Shown: positions 19,686 through 27,691, numbered from the stretch's first letter. The stretch: DNA of 64,000 nt from Gramella sp. Hel_I_59 (GCF_006714895.1 NZ_VFME01000001.1:3372905-3436904); one strand, 5' to 3'. Notes: generated from the sequence alone by a model not told the origin. Numbers and translations: made by a program.

Positions 19686-19827
19686 GGAGAGGTGGCAGAG
19701 TGGCTAAAAGCACTGAAGTGGTAGTAAGTCCATGCTGAGCGCAAATGTTGCAAGCGGCGGAGATCGACACTCCAACGCCCTATGATAAGAGGTAAGTATG
19801 GTGCAGGTTCGAATCCTGCCCTCTCCA
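19686..19827 (+). ncRNA. 142-nt tRNA-like element with an expanded middle
   Basis: The ends form a perfect 7-bp acceptor stem (GGAGAGG, CCTCTCC) followed by A, next to a perfect T-arm GCAGGTTCGAATCCTGC. The 5' side continues with a serine-tRNA-like D-arm (TGGCAGAGTGGCTA). Between D-arm and T-arm are about 85 bases instead of the usual 25-40. They hold their own hairpins (CCATGC with GTATGG; GGAG with CTCC inside GGCG/CGCC) and no clear anticodon arm. It could be a tRNA interrupted by an insert, a decayed tRNA or a tRNA-mimic RNA. The 144 bases between it and tRNA-Phe hold no gene I can support. Confidence 0.5.
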
Positions 19828-19934
19828 CTAGTTTAAAGGAACCGGGTCTGGCTTGTATGTTTCACCAGGCCTGGCATAAACTAAAACCTGCCTAATGGCG
19901 GGTAAGGGCAACTATGCCCTCATAATTAAACCTG

Positions 19935-19957
19935 GGGCAGCCCTACCTGCCCTTTTT
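19935..19957 (+). terminator. Intrinsic terminator/attenuator after the tRNA block
   Basis: GGGCAG (19935-19940), a 6-base loop, CTGCCC (19947-19952) and five Ts. It falls inside the longest possible frame of the next gene, which argues for that gene starting later, at 19973. Confidence 0.75.
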
Positions 19958-19972
19958 AAAAAGAAGAAAGTT

Positions 19973-20437
19973 ATGATGCATTACTACTTCAGAGATGATA
20001 CAAGCGATAGATTTCATGATCTAGAACTTGTAGCATGGAAGGAATCTAAAGACGTACTATATACCGATACTAACACCTATCATTCATCTTTCACTCAAGT
20101 AGAAGAAATAAGGCTACATGCTTCGAAAGGCAAAGATTATAAGGTTAGATCATTCAAATCTGATTTTGGGAAAAATAGCTGCATTGGTAGTCACGCTAGG
20201 AATGTAAAAGAACTTGATCGATCAGTCATAAAAGATTCTTCGATGTGGCGATCACCTTTCAAAAAAATATCAAGAGACGAGTACGAAAGTTTCAGGAACG
20301 AACTCATCGAGATCTATCAAAAGGAATTGTTTTTGGATCTAGACAACATGGAACCGAAAGAACAACCTATCCAGGAATTAGTTTCCGAAGCAAAAGAATA
20401 TATAAAAAATTCTAAAAACACCAAGAGCGAGGTATAA
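19973..20437 (+). CDS. Hypothetical early phage protein
   Basis: 154 residues from ATG 19973 (ATG 19976 also possible). A frame open from 19895 would include the terminator and a low-complexity start, so it is not used. The protein begins MMHYYFRDDTSDRFHDLELVAWKES; the C-terminal part is charged and ends in KNTKSEV. No family recognised. It directly precedes the large putative replication gene. Confidence 0.6.
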   Translation: MMHYYFRDDTSDRFHDLELVAWKESKDVLYTDTNTYHSSFTQVEEIRLHASKGKDYKVRSFKSDFGKNSCIGSHARNVKELDRSVIKDSSMWRSPFKKISRDEYESFRNELIEIYQKELFLDLDNMEPKEQPIQELVSEAKEYIKNSKNTKSEV

Positions 20438-20443
20438 CCTCCC

Positions 20444-20490
20444 TGCAACGCCGCCGGGACGGTGAAACCTACCCCGGCCTGCATTGCAGT
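20444..20490 (+). promoter_or_regulatory. GC-rich leader hairpin before the putative replication gene
   Basis: CTGCAA pairs with TTGCAG at the outside and GCCGGG with CCCGGC inside, in an otherwise AT-rich phage. It covers the GTG start at 20462 of the long frame and leaves ATG 20507 just downstream, so it may control translation. Confidence 0.45.
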
Positions 20491-20506
20491 TCTAAAAAAC
20501 CCCCGT

Positions 20507-22426
20507 ATGCAACCATCGTCAAGCCACGAAAACAGTATAGCCAATTTACTTCAGCAGAACCTGGAGCATTTAAAACCGGTTCCGCAGGAAATTCCGCAGA
20601 AAAAAGTATACAGATATCCTTATATCGATAAAGAGTCTATTCGGGATACTATTCAGAATGGCAAAAAAGCCGCCAGGGATTACAACAAGCGGCAGCAAGA
20701 AAAGAGTAAAGGCATTAATAAGATTAACCTGGAACTTCGCAGAGCCTTAAAACAAGATAAGCATACCACCCAGCAAAAAGCACTCTGGATAGATTTTAAG
20801 CAAAAACATAAGCTGGCCAGCAAAGAACCTATGGCCTACAATCAAAAAGTACTGGAGTTCAATAGAGCCAACGGCACGCACTTTCTCCTGCGCACCTACC
20901 ATCAACTCAAAAATGAAATGCTGGTAACGCTGCCGGTGCTCATTTGCTTCTACGCGGCACAGGTGAAAGCCATGAACGCGAAAAAATTAAATGCCGGAGT
21001 CACCACCATGGGAACGCTGCCCAGGTTACTTACCAATAGCGAAAACATTAAGCGCTACAAAGTAGAAGGCGTGCAACAAATTAACTTTCAGAACGACGCT
21101 ATCCTTGCGCACGTGCACAATCTTGTGGAAGCGGGTATCCTGATCAACTATAAATCGCACGGCCGTAATATGGGCTTTTCTGTGGATTTTAACCCTGAAA
21201 TTTTAGCCATAAAAGACCATAATCCTTCGAAAACTCAAAACCCTGAAAAACAGCCATTTATAAAATTTAAAACTGGAAAACCCACCTATAGTGATGATAC
21301 TACAGGATCATATAAAGATAAGAATGAAAATAAAGGGGATGCCCACGGATCCCCAGGAGAAAGGAACGATTCGCAAAAAGGCGAATCTACGGCAGCTACA
21401 GGAACACACAGGGTCACCAAAAGCGAAGAAAAACCCGGTGGAATTGCAAGTGCTGAATCGGAAAAAAGAGGTTTAAGCAAAATTTCAGAAAAAGAAATTT
21501 TGTGCGCTGAAAAACAGGATCAGGACCGCGTTGCTTCTTCGGCGGGGCTATGCCCCCCGAACCCCCCGCGGCCGGAACAGAATAAGCCGGGCGGCCGTGG
21601 TTCGACAGGCTCACCACAAGCTCCAAAGAATTGCAGCACTGAGCCTGTCGAAGTGCATCCTTCTAAAAATCTCGAAAACAGGATCCAGGATACCTGGGAA
21701 CTTTGCCTGGAACTGGAAGCCAACAAACATGTGCATCACATCCCGCCAATGAAAGAGCTGGAGCATGAGTCTGGCAACGGAATTCTAAGCCAGCCGGTAT
21801 TTGCCGAGCTACTCTACCAGGAATTCATGAAAGTAATTTCCAGGCTAAAAAAGAAAAACCAGAGTGCTGCAGGTGCATTTTACCGGGGATTTGAGGAGTT
21901 AGAAGATCAAAAACTGAAGAATTTCACTGGTAGGTACTACACAAAAACCGAGATGTACCGCGAATTCAAGAAGTGGATGTGGATGATCAACTGCGCTGAA
22001 CGCTGGGCGAAAAAACGAAAATGGCAATTTTTATACATCAACGATTACCTGGACACCCAGCGACGAGATGCCAAAGAAGTTGGCTTCTGGTATCTGGAAA
22101 AAGCCTGGAAGAAAAACGAGCAGGACAAAGCCAAGCGAAAAGAACGCCGGGCAGAGAAACGTGCTGCGCATACCTCCAGAAAAGCAGGAATAAAAACAGA
22201 CCGGGTAGAAAAATACGGCTACAAATCTATAAAACCCGGGACCAACTCCAGGTCGCTAAGCGACTATGAAAAGGTCCGCGCCAAGGTTAGAAAATATTTA
22301 TCCGGAGAAATTGACTTCCAGGAGCTGGAACGCTACTGCAGCCATAATTTGAACCAAACGATTGTGGAAGGTCTCGGCAATTTAATTGATGCCGAACGCG
22401 CCAACCTTAACCGATTTAAAGCATAG
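20507..22426 (+). CDS. Putative phage replication / DNA-binding protein
   Basis: 639 residues from ATG 20507; GTG 20462 would add 15. The N-terminal 250 residues contain a winged-helix-like stretch (TLPRLLTNSENIKRY, FQNDAILAHVHNLVEAGILINYKSHGRNMGF) as in phage replication organisers. A low-complexity middle follows (residues about 265-390), which contains an inserted palindromic repeat. A basic helical C-terminal part ends the protein (KRKERRAEKRAAHTS, KVRKYLSGEIDFQELERY). Size and position in the early operon fit a replication initiator, but no helicase or primase motif is seen. The role is inferred from context. Confidence 0.55.
   Translation: MQPSSSHENSIANLLQQNLEHLKPVPQEIPQKKVYRYPYIDKESIRDTIQNGKKAARDYNKRQQEKSKGINKINLELRRALKQDKHTTQQKALWIDFKQKHKLASKEPMAYNQKVLEFNRANGTHFLLRTYHQLKNEMLVTLPVLICFYAAQVKAMNAKKLNAGVTTMGTLPRLLTNSENIKRYKVEGVQQINFQNDAILAHVHNLVEAGILINYKSHGRNMGFSVDFNPEILAIKDHNPSKTQNPEKQPFIKFKTGKPTYSDDTTGSYKDKNENKGDAHGSPGERNDSQKGESTAATGTHRVTKSEEKPGGIASAESEKRGLSKISEKEILCAEKQDQDRVASSAGLCPPNPPRPEQNKPGGRGSTGSPQAPKNCSTEPVEVHPSKNLENRIQDTWELCLELEANKHVHHIPPMKELEHESGNGILSQPVFAELLYQEFMKVISRLKKKNQSAAGAFYRGFEELEDQKLKNFTGRYYTKTEMYREFKKWMWMINCAERWAKKRKWQFLYINDYLDTQRRDAKEVGFWYLEKAWKKNEQDKAKRKERRAEKRAAHTSRKAGIKTDRVEKYGYKSIKPGTNSRSLSDYEKVRAKVRKYLSGEIDFQELERYCSHNLNQTIVEGLGNLIDAERANLNRFKA
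21601..21652. repeat. Palindromic TTCGACAGGCTCA / TGAGCCTGTCGAA repeat inside a gene
   Basis: TTCGACAGGCTCA (21601-21613) and its exact complement TGAGCCTGTCGAA (21640-21652) flank 26 bases. The same half-unit occurs at 28203-28215. This is a dispersed repeat type well known from Bacteroidota intergenic regions; here it is read through in frame. Confidence 0.8.
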
Positions 22427-22431
22427 TAATC

Positions 22432-22440
22432 CTTTAACGC
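22432..22440 (+). promoter_or_regulatory. CTTTAACGC early intergenic motif, copy 2
   Basis: CTTTAACGC then TAA, 10 bases before ATG 22451 and 5 bases after the previous stop. Confidence 0.6.
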
Positions 22441-22450
22441 TAAAATTGAT

Positions 22451-22711
22451 ATGAGTTCACAACAACAATGCCCACACAAGAAAACCGCCAGCTGCACGCA
22501 CTGCAGCAAGGTAAAGATGCTGGCGTATTTGCACAACGATGATAGCATCGTCTGGTTTTCATTTTTTAAAGACGATAAGCGCTATGGTAGGCTGGAAATG
22601 ATTTCCGGAGAAATGGGATCCAGGCTTCAAAAGAAACACGGTGAAAATATTAAGAAGATGATGTTTTTCGATAATCATACGCCAGGCAAACCCATCATAG
22701 GAGAAAATTAA
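22451..22711 (+). CDS. Small cysteine/histidine-rich early protein
   Basis: 86 residues. The N-terminus QCPHKKTASCTHCSKVKM has three Cys and two His in a pattern that could bind zinc. The rest reads like a small folded domain (IVWFSFFKDDKRYGRLEMIS). No family recognised. Confidence 0.6.
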   Translation: MSSQQQCPHKKTASCTHCSKVKMLAYLHNDDSIVWFSFFKDDKRYGRLEMISGEMGSRLQKKHGENIKKMMFFDNHTPGKPIIGEN

Positions 22712-22716
22712 GAGCT

Positions 22717-23100
22717 ATGAATAATCAAAAAATTCCGCTGAAATCTTTAGACACTACAGATCTGGAAGTATTGAATGAAGCCACGCATTATTACGCTGCG
22801 CATTTAATAGAGTTGATCAATAATGATCAAAAAATACAGGCTTGTGTACACTACTCCATTCTCTCAAAATACGGGCATGAAGTCTTTAAAAAACTTTCTG
22901 CACCGCATAAACCTGAGAAAAGCAGCATGCAACTGGAAGTATTTATGGCTTATGTCGCCAGTGACAGTTTGCACTACTACCAGCAGGAAACCAGCAATTC
23001 CCTGCACCGCTCCAAATGCGCGGGACTTATAGAACAAATAGATCCTTTCCTGCCGCTTACCAGTAAAAAATTTGCGGTAGACAGTAACCTAAACAATTAA
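22717..23100 (+). CDS. Hypothetical early phage protein
   Basis: 127 residues, helical (LDTTDLEVLNEATHYYAAHLIELINN, YVASDSLHYYQQETSNSLHR). It starts 5 bases after the previous gene. The stop TAA directly precedes the third CTTTAACGC motif. No family recognised. Confidence 0.6.
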   Translation: MNNQKIPLKSLDTTDLEVLNEATHYYAAHLIELINNDQKIQACVHYSILSKYGHEVFKKLSAPHKPEKSSMQLEVFMAYVASDSLHYYQQETSNSLHRSKCAGLIEQIDPFLPLTSKKFAVDSNLNN

Positions 23101-23101
23101 T

Positions 23102-23110
23102 CTTTAACGC
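23102..23110 (+). promoter_or_regulatory. CTTTAACGC early intergenic motif, copy 3
   Basis: CTTTAACGC then TAG, 7 bases before ATG 23118. Confidence 0.6.
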
Positions 23111-23117
23111 TAGAATT

Positions 23118-23807
23118 ATGAGTATTAAACCAATTTTAATGGGAACGCCAATGGCTGAAGCTTTGGCCGCCGGAAGAAAAACACAAACCAGGAGAACAAA
23201 AGGTCTGGAAGAAATCAATAAAGATCCGGATAACTGGCAATTCAAAAACCAAGCTGGAAGTGAATTTTATTTTTATCAAAGAAATCTGAAACGAAATATT
23301 ATTTATTTAAGTCCAAAATATACTGAAGGTGATATCATCTGGGTTCGGGAAACTTGGAAAAAGTCTTTGGATATACATCACATGTTTCTTTATAGAGCTG
23401 ATTCAAAAAATAATCCAAATATCTATGGTTATCACAAATGGAAGCCTTCCATTTATATGCCGAAGGAAGCCTGCAGAAAATTTCTGGAAGTAACCGATGT
23501 AAGAGTAGAACGCCTTCAGGATATTTCCGAAGAAGATGCGATCGCGGAAGGAGTTTTATCTGCTGAATGTGAAAGTAATTCATCATGTATTTCTTCCTTA
23601 TGCAAATTGGGGTGTGTAGGAAAAGGAACCTATCACATATATCCTATTGGAGATCACTTCGAAGATTTTCCTGCTGAATCTCCAGAAGAATCTTTTCAAT
23701 CCCTTTGGCAATCAATAAACTCTAAAAAGCAGCCATGGGAATCAAATCCCTGGGTTTGGGTTTATGAATTTAAAGAAGTGGAACGCCCTATAAACTTCCT
23801 GGACTAA
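23118..23807 (+). CDS. ASCH-domain phage protein (morphogenetic-protein-like)
   Basis: 229 residues. The hallmark start PILMGTPMAEALAAGRKTQTRR, the middle YTEGDIIWVRETWKK and the end VTDVRVERLQDISEEDAIAEG plus FQSLWQSINSKKQPWESNPWVWVYEFK match the ASCH-like protein found in many tailed phages. ASCH domains share the PUA-like fold and are expected to bind RNA or modified nucleotides. It is AT-richer than its upstream neighbours and ends on the ATG of the next gene. Confidence 0.85.
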   Translation: MSIKPILMGTPMAEALAAGRKTQTRRTKGLEEINKDPDNWQFKNQAGSEFYFYQRNLKRNIIYLSPKYTEGDIIWVRETWKKSLDIHHMFLYRADSKNNPNIYGYHKWKPSIYMPKEACRKFLEVTDVRVERLQDISEEDAIAEGVLSAECESNSSCISSLCKLGCVGKGTYHIYPIGDHFEDFPAESPEESFQSLWQSINSKKQPWESNPWVWVYEFKEVERPINFLD

Positions 23808-24010
23808 TGGAAACCATCTTCCAGATTATCCAGGAGAATTCTAAAAAGACCGGCAACGGTTCAGGGATCTCGCTTTCAGAAATATGTGGGAAATCACCCG
23901 GGATTATTCTACCGCTTATCAAGCGGCATTTAAACAACCTGGTAAAGGAGAAGAAAATCTACTATCGCCAGGGCATAAATCAAACATTATTTTTTAGCAA
24001 TAACCTTTAA
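23807..24010 (+). CDS. Small winged-helix-like protein
   Basis: 67 residues: IFQIIQENSK, GISLSEICGKSPGIILPLIKRHLNNLVKEKKIYYRQG reads as helix, helix, recognition helix and a short wing (YYRQGINQTLFF). Likely a small DNA-binding regulator. The ATG overlaps the previous TAATG, and its TAA stop lies inside the fourth CTTTAACGC motif. Confidence 0.65.
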   Translation: METIFQIIQENSKKTGNGSGISLSEICGKSPGIILPLIKRHLNNLVKEKKIYYRQGINQTLFFSNNL

Positions 24011-24013
24011 CGC
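24005..24013 (+). promoter_or_regulatory. CTTTAACGC early intergenic motif, copy 4
   Basis: CTTTAACGC one base before ATG 24015; the TAA inside the motif is the stop codon of the gene upstream. Confidence 0.6.
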
Positions 24014-24014
24014 A

Positions 24015-24704
24015 ATGAATTATAAAGAATTAGAAAAAGAGGGAATTACCAAAGAGCTTGTTAAATCTATCAATATTAAAAGAAGCTTTTCTCCGGTACA
24101 ATTTAAAAAAGAAGAAGATCCCGTAAAATTAATGATCAACTCAAAAGGCTATTGGATAGTACTTGGTTTTGGAGAATTTCTTAAGGATGGTGATGATTTA
24201 GTGGTGATGCCTGCAGAAAAAGTACTGGTAGCAAGGGCAAGATATTTACTCAATTTCAAAGATGAAGTTATTGAAAATGAAATTCAGAAAGAGATTAGTG
24301 TTTTAAAGAAAAAAGTAGATGTGAAATACAAGGAGATTATTGATAAGCTTGAAAATATCTTGCTGCATGCTGGATTAATAGAGCCTTCAAATAGTCTGAT
24401 TATGGCGCTTATTGATGCTGAAAATACAGACAGATTAAAGAAAGCTGCAGAGAAAATTGCTTCAAAAGAAATGGTCGATTTCTATTATCGGTTAAAAGAG
24501 TTATACGAAAACAAAAAGTACGATTCTCTTTATTGCCTATTGATTCAAGACGGCCTTCCACAAATTGCTTCTCTTAAAATTAATTCCCCAACACTTAAGC
24601 ACTTCAGCAAAGATAACCTTGATAAGACTTTACAAAGTTTAGAAGGAAAATCTCATTTATACAACATAGCAAAATTCAAAGTATTAGAAAGAAATAACCT
24701 TTAA
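24015..24704 (+). CDS. Hypothetical early phage protein
   Basis: 229 residues, AT-rich codon use. An N-terminal globular part (YWIVLGFGEFLKDGDDLVVMPAEKVLVA) is followed by long helices (IENEIQKEISVLKKKVDVKYKEIIDKLENI). No family recognised. Its stop lies in the fifth motif copy. Confidence 0.6.
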   Translation: MNYKELEKEGITKELVKSINIKRSFSPVQFKKEEDPVKLMINSKGYWIVLGFGEFLKDGDDLVVMPAEKVLVARARYLLNFKDEVIENEIQKEISVLKKKVDVKYKEIIDKLENILLHAGLIEPSNSLIMALIDAENTDRLKKAAEKIASKEMVDFYYRLKELYENKKYDSLYCLLIQDGLPQIASLKINSPTLKHFSKDNLDKTLQSLEGKSHLYNIAKFKVLERNNL

Positions 24705-24707
24705 CGC
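24699..24707 (+). promoter_or_regulatory. CTTTAACGC early intergenic motif, copy 5
   Basis: CTTTAACGC, 14 bases before ATG 24722; its TAA is the stop codon of the previous gene. Confidence 0.6.
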
Positions 24708-24721
24708 AAACAAGTAAAATT

Positions 24722-25726
24722 ATGATCAATTTATTTAATGTAAACATCGAGCGCCTGTACATCCATAAAATTGGAAACAAGGCGCGACTGGAAGAACTGT
24801 TTATCTCTAGGGAACCTTTTGAACTTACCGATGAAATTAGGCCGGTGATCAAAGAATTTTTTCTGAAACCTTTCCGTGAAAAAGAAGAACGCTACTTCCA
24901 ATTTTCAGAAGATTCTGAACTTCAGGACTTCCTGGTACCCTTCAATATGGAAATGAGCCAGGATATCGCCCAGCATTTGTATGACCAGTCCATTCACCCG
25001 CATATTAAAAGCGGTGAGCTGTACGTATGTGATCTTCAGAATATAGAGATCAACAACGAAAAAGTAAGTGGCATCGGCATTTTTAAGTCTGAAATGAAAT
25101 ACGATTTTATCCAGTTTCAGAAAAAAGAAAGCCGCCTGGATGCCATTCTTCAGGAAGGCGTAAACCTTAATAAACTCGATAAAGGTGCTATTATCATTGC
25201 AACCGCAGAGCCAAAGGTGCTGTATATGGATTCTAACCGGTATGACACCAAGTACTGGGTAGAGAACTTCCTGGGACTGGAGGAGTTGAACGATTCCCGT
25301 GCGCAAACTAAGAACTACTTGAAATTTTGCCGCGATTTCGCTAAAGATGTGATACGCCCTGCTGAAGATCGTAAAGCCGAAATTTCCTTTGTAAACGATG
25401 CTTTCCAGTTTTTTGCTGCGACCGATGAGTTTGAGGAAGATGTATTTGTAGACCTGGTACCAGAAGAAATGCATAGCGAATTCGAGCGGTACCAATTCGA
25501 AAAAGCACCGGTGTATGGTTTTGATGTAAGCAATACTAAAAAATTCGCGATCGAGAATGATGCCGTAAGCGAAGCACTTAAAAAAGTAAAAGGAGATATA
25601 GAACTGGATACCGGCCTAACGATCAAGATCGATAAAGGAACCGGTGCAGCCAAACACCTGGAAAAAGGATGGGACGAAGAAAAGCAGATGTATTACTACC
25701 TCTCATATTTCAATACCGAAAACTAA
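24722..25726 (+). CDS. Nucleoid-associated protein, NdpA/YejK-like
   Basis: 334 residues, the family's usual length. Seen in order: an N-terminal domain (VNIERLYIHKIGNKARLEELFISREP), the central part KKESRLDAILQEGVNLNKLDKGAIIIA, then YWVENFLGLEELNDSRAQTKNYLKFCRDFA, which is the best-known block of the family, and a DNA-associated C-terminal part. Host NdpA proteins bind the nucleoid. A phage copy inside the replication operon may organise phage DNA or bind host DNA; this is inference. Confidence 0.8.
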   Translation: MINLFNVNIERLYIHKIGNKARLEELFISREPFELTDEIRPVIKEFFLKPFREKEERYFQFSEDSELQDFLVPFNMEMSQDIAQHLYDQSIHPHIKSGELYVCDLQNIEINNEKVSGIGIFKSEMKYDFIQFQKKESRLDAILQEGVNLNKLDKGAIIIATAEPKVLYMDSNRYDTKYWVENFLGLEELNDSRAQTKNYLKFCRDFAKDVIRPAEDRKAEISFVNDAFQFFAATDEFEEDVFVDLVPEEMHSEFERYQFEKAPVYGFDVSNTKKFAIENDAVSEALKKVKGDIELDTGLTIKIDKGTGAAKHLEKGWDEEKQMYYYLSYFNTEN

Positions 25727-25863
25727 AAAAATGTATCCATACACTTTTTTGCACTCATGGTTCTAAAACCACGGTGGTATTAGAGTCGGCAGTTGGCGTG
25801 GATCTCACTGCAGACATATGCCATAGCTGCGGAAAAGTGTTTAATAAACGATTTGAAGTATGA
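25669..25863 (+). CDS. Small zinc-ribbon-like phage protein (start uncertain)
   Basis: The convincing part is the last 45 residues, KKCIHTLFCTHGSKTTVVLESAVGVDLTADICHSCGKVFN, with Cys-His and Cys-x2-Cys pairs that could bind zinc. The only ATG in frame (25669) overlaps the previous gene by 58 bases; an unusual start near 25727 is possible. It overlaps the next ATG by 4 bases. Confidence 0.55.
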   Translation: MGRRKADVLLPLIFQYRKLKKCIHTLFCTHGSKTTVVLESAVGVDLTADICHSCGKVFNKRFEV

Positions 25864-26219
25864 TAGAAATTTTTATAGAAAACCATTGGTTAAGTAATAA
25901 AGTAAAGATAGTTGCGAGACTTCAGAGAGGTCAGGATTATTTTTTCCTTCATTTCAATGGTTCTGAAATTATTGAACAAAAGATTGAAAGAGAACCTTGT
26001 GAAGTACAAGAATTCAAACCTTTATTAGAATGCCCGCCGCAACTTTTTCAAATTTTAATGGAAGCATTTGTAAATGTTGCTAAAGAGAAAAACATAAAAA
26101 CAGAAGCTGAGAATCTTTTAAAAGGAAAACTGGAAGCAACACAATTTCATCTAGAAGATATGAGGGAGATATCTAAAAAACTTCTAGATACAGCTACTAA
26201 GCAAACTGATAAGTCATGA
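25860..26219 (+). CDS. Hypothetical early phage protein
   Basis: 119 residues, AT-rich. A beta-rich first half (IEIFIENHWLSNKVKIVARLQRG) and a helical second half (LLKGKLEATQFHLEDMREISKKLL). ATGA-type overlaps on both sides show that it is translated in the operon. No family recognised. Confidence 0.6.
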   Translation: MIEIFIENHWLSNKVKIVARLQRGQDYFFLHFNGSEIIEQKIEREPCEVQEFKPLLECPPQLFQILMEAFVNVAKEKNIKTEAENLLKGKLEATQFHLEDMREISKKLLDTATKQTDKS

Positions 26220-27091
26220 GCGGAAATTCAAAAAAGAAAATAGCCTTTAATTATTTCGGTGGAAAATTTTCCTACATCGATGAGATCTACCCGTATTTCC
26301 CCGCAGAGTTTGTGCACCTGGTAGAACTATTTGCAGGCAGCGCGGTGCTGTCTCTAAATTACGAAGGCAATTGCATTCGAACACTGAACGAAATAAATTC
26401 AGATGTCACCAATTTCTTTAAGGTGTTACGCGATGATCGAGACGAACTTTTAACCAGGTTACGCTTCACGCCGGTAAGCAAAAAAGAATATGACGATAGC
26501 TGGAACTGCCAGTCTCCAGATCACATAGAAAGAGCGCGTACTTTCTATGTGAGACTTCGCCAATCTTACATGGGATTAGGTTCCCAAAGAAAAAAAAAAG
26601 GTTGGCATCTCGCAAAGAACAAACTCAATTGTAAAGGTGGCGAAACTGTAAGCAGATGGAATAATTCATTTGAAAAGCTTTATGAAATCGCAGAGATCCT
26701 GGGTAGTAATTACCAGATCACGAATTACTCTTATGAAGAGTGTTTGGAAAGAATAGATTTTCCAGAAGCATTTTTTTATGCCGATCCGCCATATCCAAAC
26801 GAAAGCAGATCTGCTCACGACGATTACAAATTCGATTTTACCGATGCTGATCATTATGAGCTGGCAGAGAGACTGCACGACATCCAGGGGAAGGTCATGA
26901 TTAGTGGTTACAATTGCGACCTCATGAACGAGCTATATGCAGATTGGGAAAAAGTGGTGCTTTCTACTAAAAGAAACAACTACCGCAAAACTCCCGTGCA
27001 GGAATGCATCTGGTTTAATTATCCATTATCTCACACCAGAAAGGCACAACTAAGCCTGGACTTTTCAGAAATCTTAAACCCAACAACATGA
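26216..27091 (+). CDS. DNA adenine methylase (D12 class, Dam-like)
   Basis: 291 residues. The SAM-binding motif is NYFGGKFSYIDEIYPYFP with VELFAGSAVLSLNYEG, and the catalytic motif is FFYADPPYPNESR (DPPY). The family methylates N6 of adenine, with GATC as the common target. No restriction partner is nearby, so it is a solitary phage methylase, probably for protection from host restriction. A second, different member follows at 28453. Confidence 0.9.
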   Translation: MSGNSKKKIAFNYFGGKFSYIDEIYPYFPAEFVHLVELFAGSAVLSLNYEGNCIRTLNEINSDVTNFFKVLRDDRDELLTRLRFTPVSKKEYDDSWNCQSPDHIERARTFYVRLRQSYMGLGSQRKKKGWHLAKNKLNCKGGETVSRWNNSFEKLYEIAEILGSNYQITNYSYEECLERIDFPEAFFYADPPYPNESRSAHDDYKFDFTDADHYELAERLHDIQGKVMISGYNCDLMNELYADWEKVVLSTKRNNYRKTPVQECIWFNYPLSHTRKAQLSLDFSEILNPTT

Positions 27092-27450
27092 AAAAATCAC
27101 TTTGCTTAGTACTGCTTATGCTCCTATCCTGCTCCACCAATGATTTGGAGCAGGAAAATATGGAGATGATCGATGTATTTCTACATCAACCTGAGATCTA
27201 CTACTGGTTTGACGCTTCCAATCCCAGCCAGGGAAATGTGGAGTTCAACTGTAATGAAGGACCGTATACCGTAAGTGTGAACGATAAAACCATCAACGTA
27301 AACGCACACCGGCCAGTTAAAAAGGTGCTGCACCTAAGAGGAAGGTATGGCAACGATGCCGTAGAAATAGAATTATTAACCGAATCAAGTTTTCAAATAG
27401 AGATCACAGATCCAGATCCCTATGGCGAGACTTTTAGAATATTTTTTTAA
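27088..27450 (+). CDS. Small phage lipoprotein
   Basis: 120 residues. The first 20 form a type II signal peptide, MKKSLCLVLLMLLSC, with Cys at the lipobox end (LLSC) followed by STND. The mature part is beta-rich. It should be anchored in the host membrane. Expression from the early operon suggests an envelope effect such as superinfection exclusion; this is a guess. It overlaps the methylase stop by 4 bases. Confidence 0.7.
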   Translation: MKKSLCLVLLMLLSCSTNDLEQENMEMIDVFLHQPEIYYWFDASNPSQGNVEFNCNEGPYTVSVNDKTINVNAHRPVKKVLHLRGRYGNDAVEIELLTESSFQIEITDPDPYGETFRIFF

Positions 27451-27451
27451 G

Positions 27452-27691
27452 ATGAATATAAAGAGACACATGAGTACCAATATCGACGGACTCTTAAGAA
27501 ACTATAAAGGCCGGTCTATCGCCGGTCTTATGAACGACGAAAATGGCAAGGCCATGAGCGATCCTGCCGCCCGGAAATATATCGCCGATCGTAAAGCCGA
27601 AGGCTGGAAGCTGCTCCCAAGTTCAACCCAATGTGAAGGTTTTGATCCTTTTGGAGGTGGATGCCCTGGACATGAAATTAAGGAATCATGA
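27452..27691 (+). CDS. Conserved small phage protein with GFDPFGGGCPGHE motif
   Basis: 79 residues from ATG 27452 (27422 and 27470 also in frame). LLRNYKGRSIAGLMNDENGKAMSD and CEGFDPFGGGCPGHE have the look of a small conserved phage protein that I have seen without an assigned role; two Cys and one His may bind metal. It overlaps the next gene by 4 bases. Confidence 0.65.
   Translation: MNIKRHMSTNIDGLLRNYKGRSIAGLMNDENGKAMSDPAARKYIADRKAEGWKLLPSSTQCEGFDPFGGGCPGHEIKES

Noticed and set aside
19431..19828. Minus-strand reading frames of 72 and 86 residues
   Set aside because: They are antisense to tRNA-Phe and the tRNA-like element, a well-known source of false genes.
19895..19972. Longer start for the 154-residue protein
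   Set aside because: It crosses an intrinsic terminator (19935-19957).
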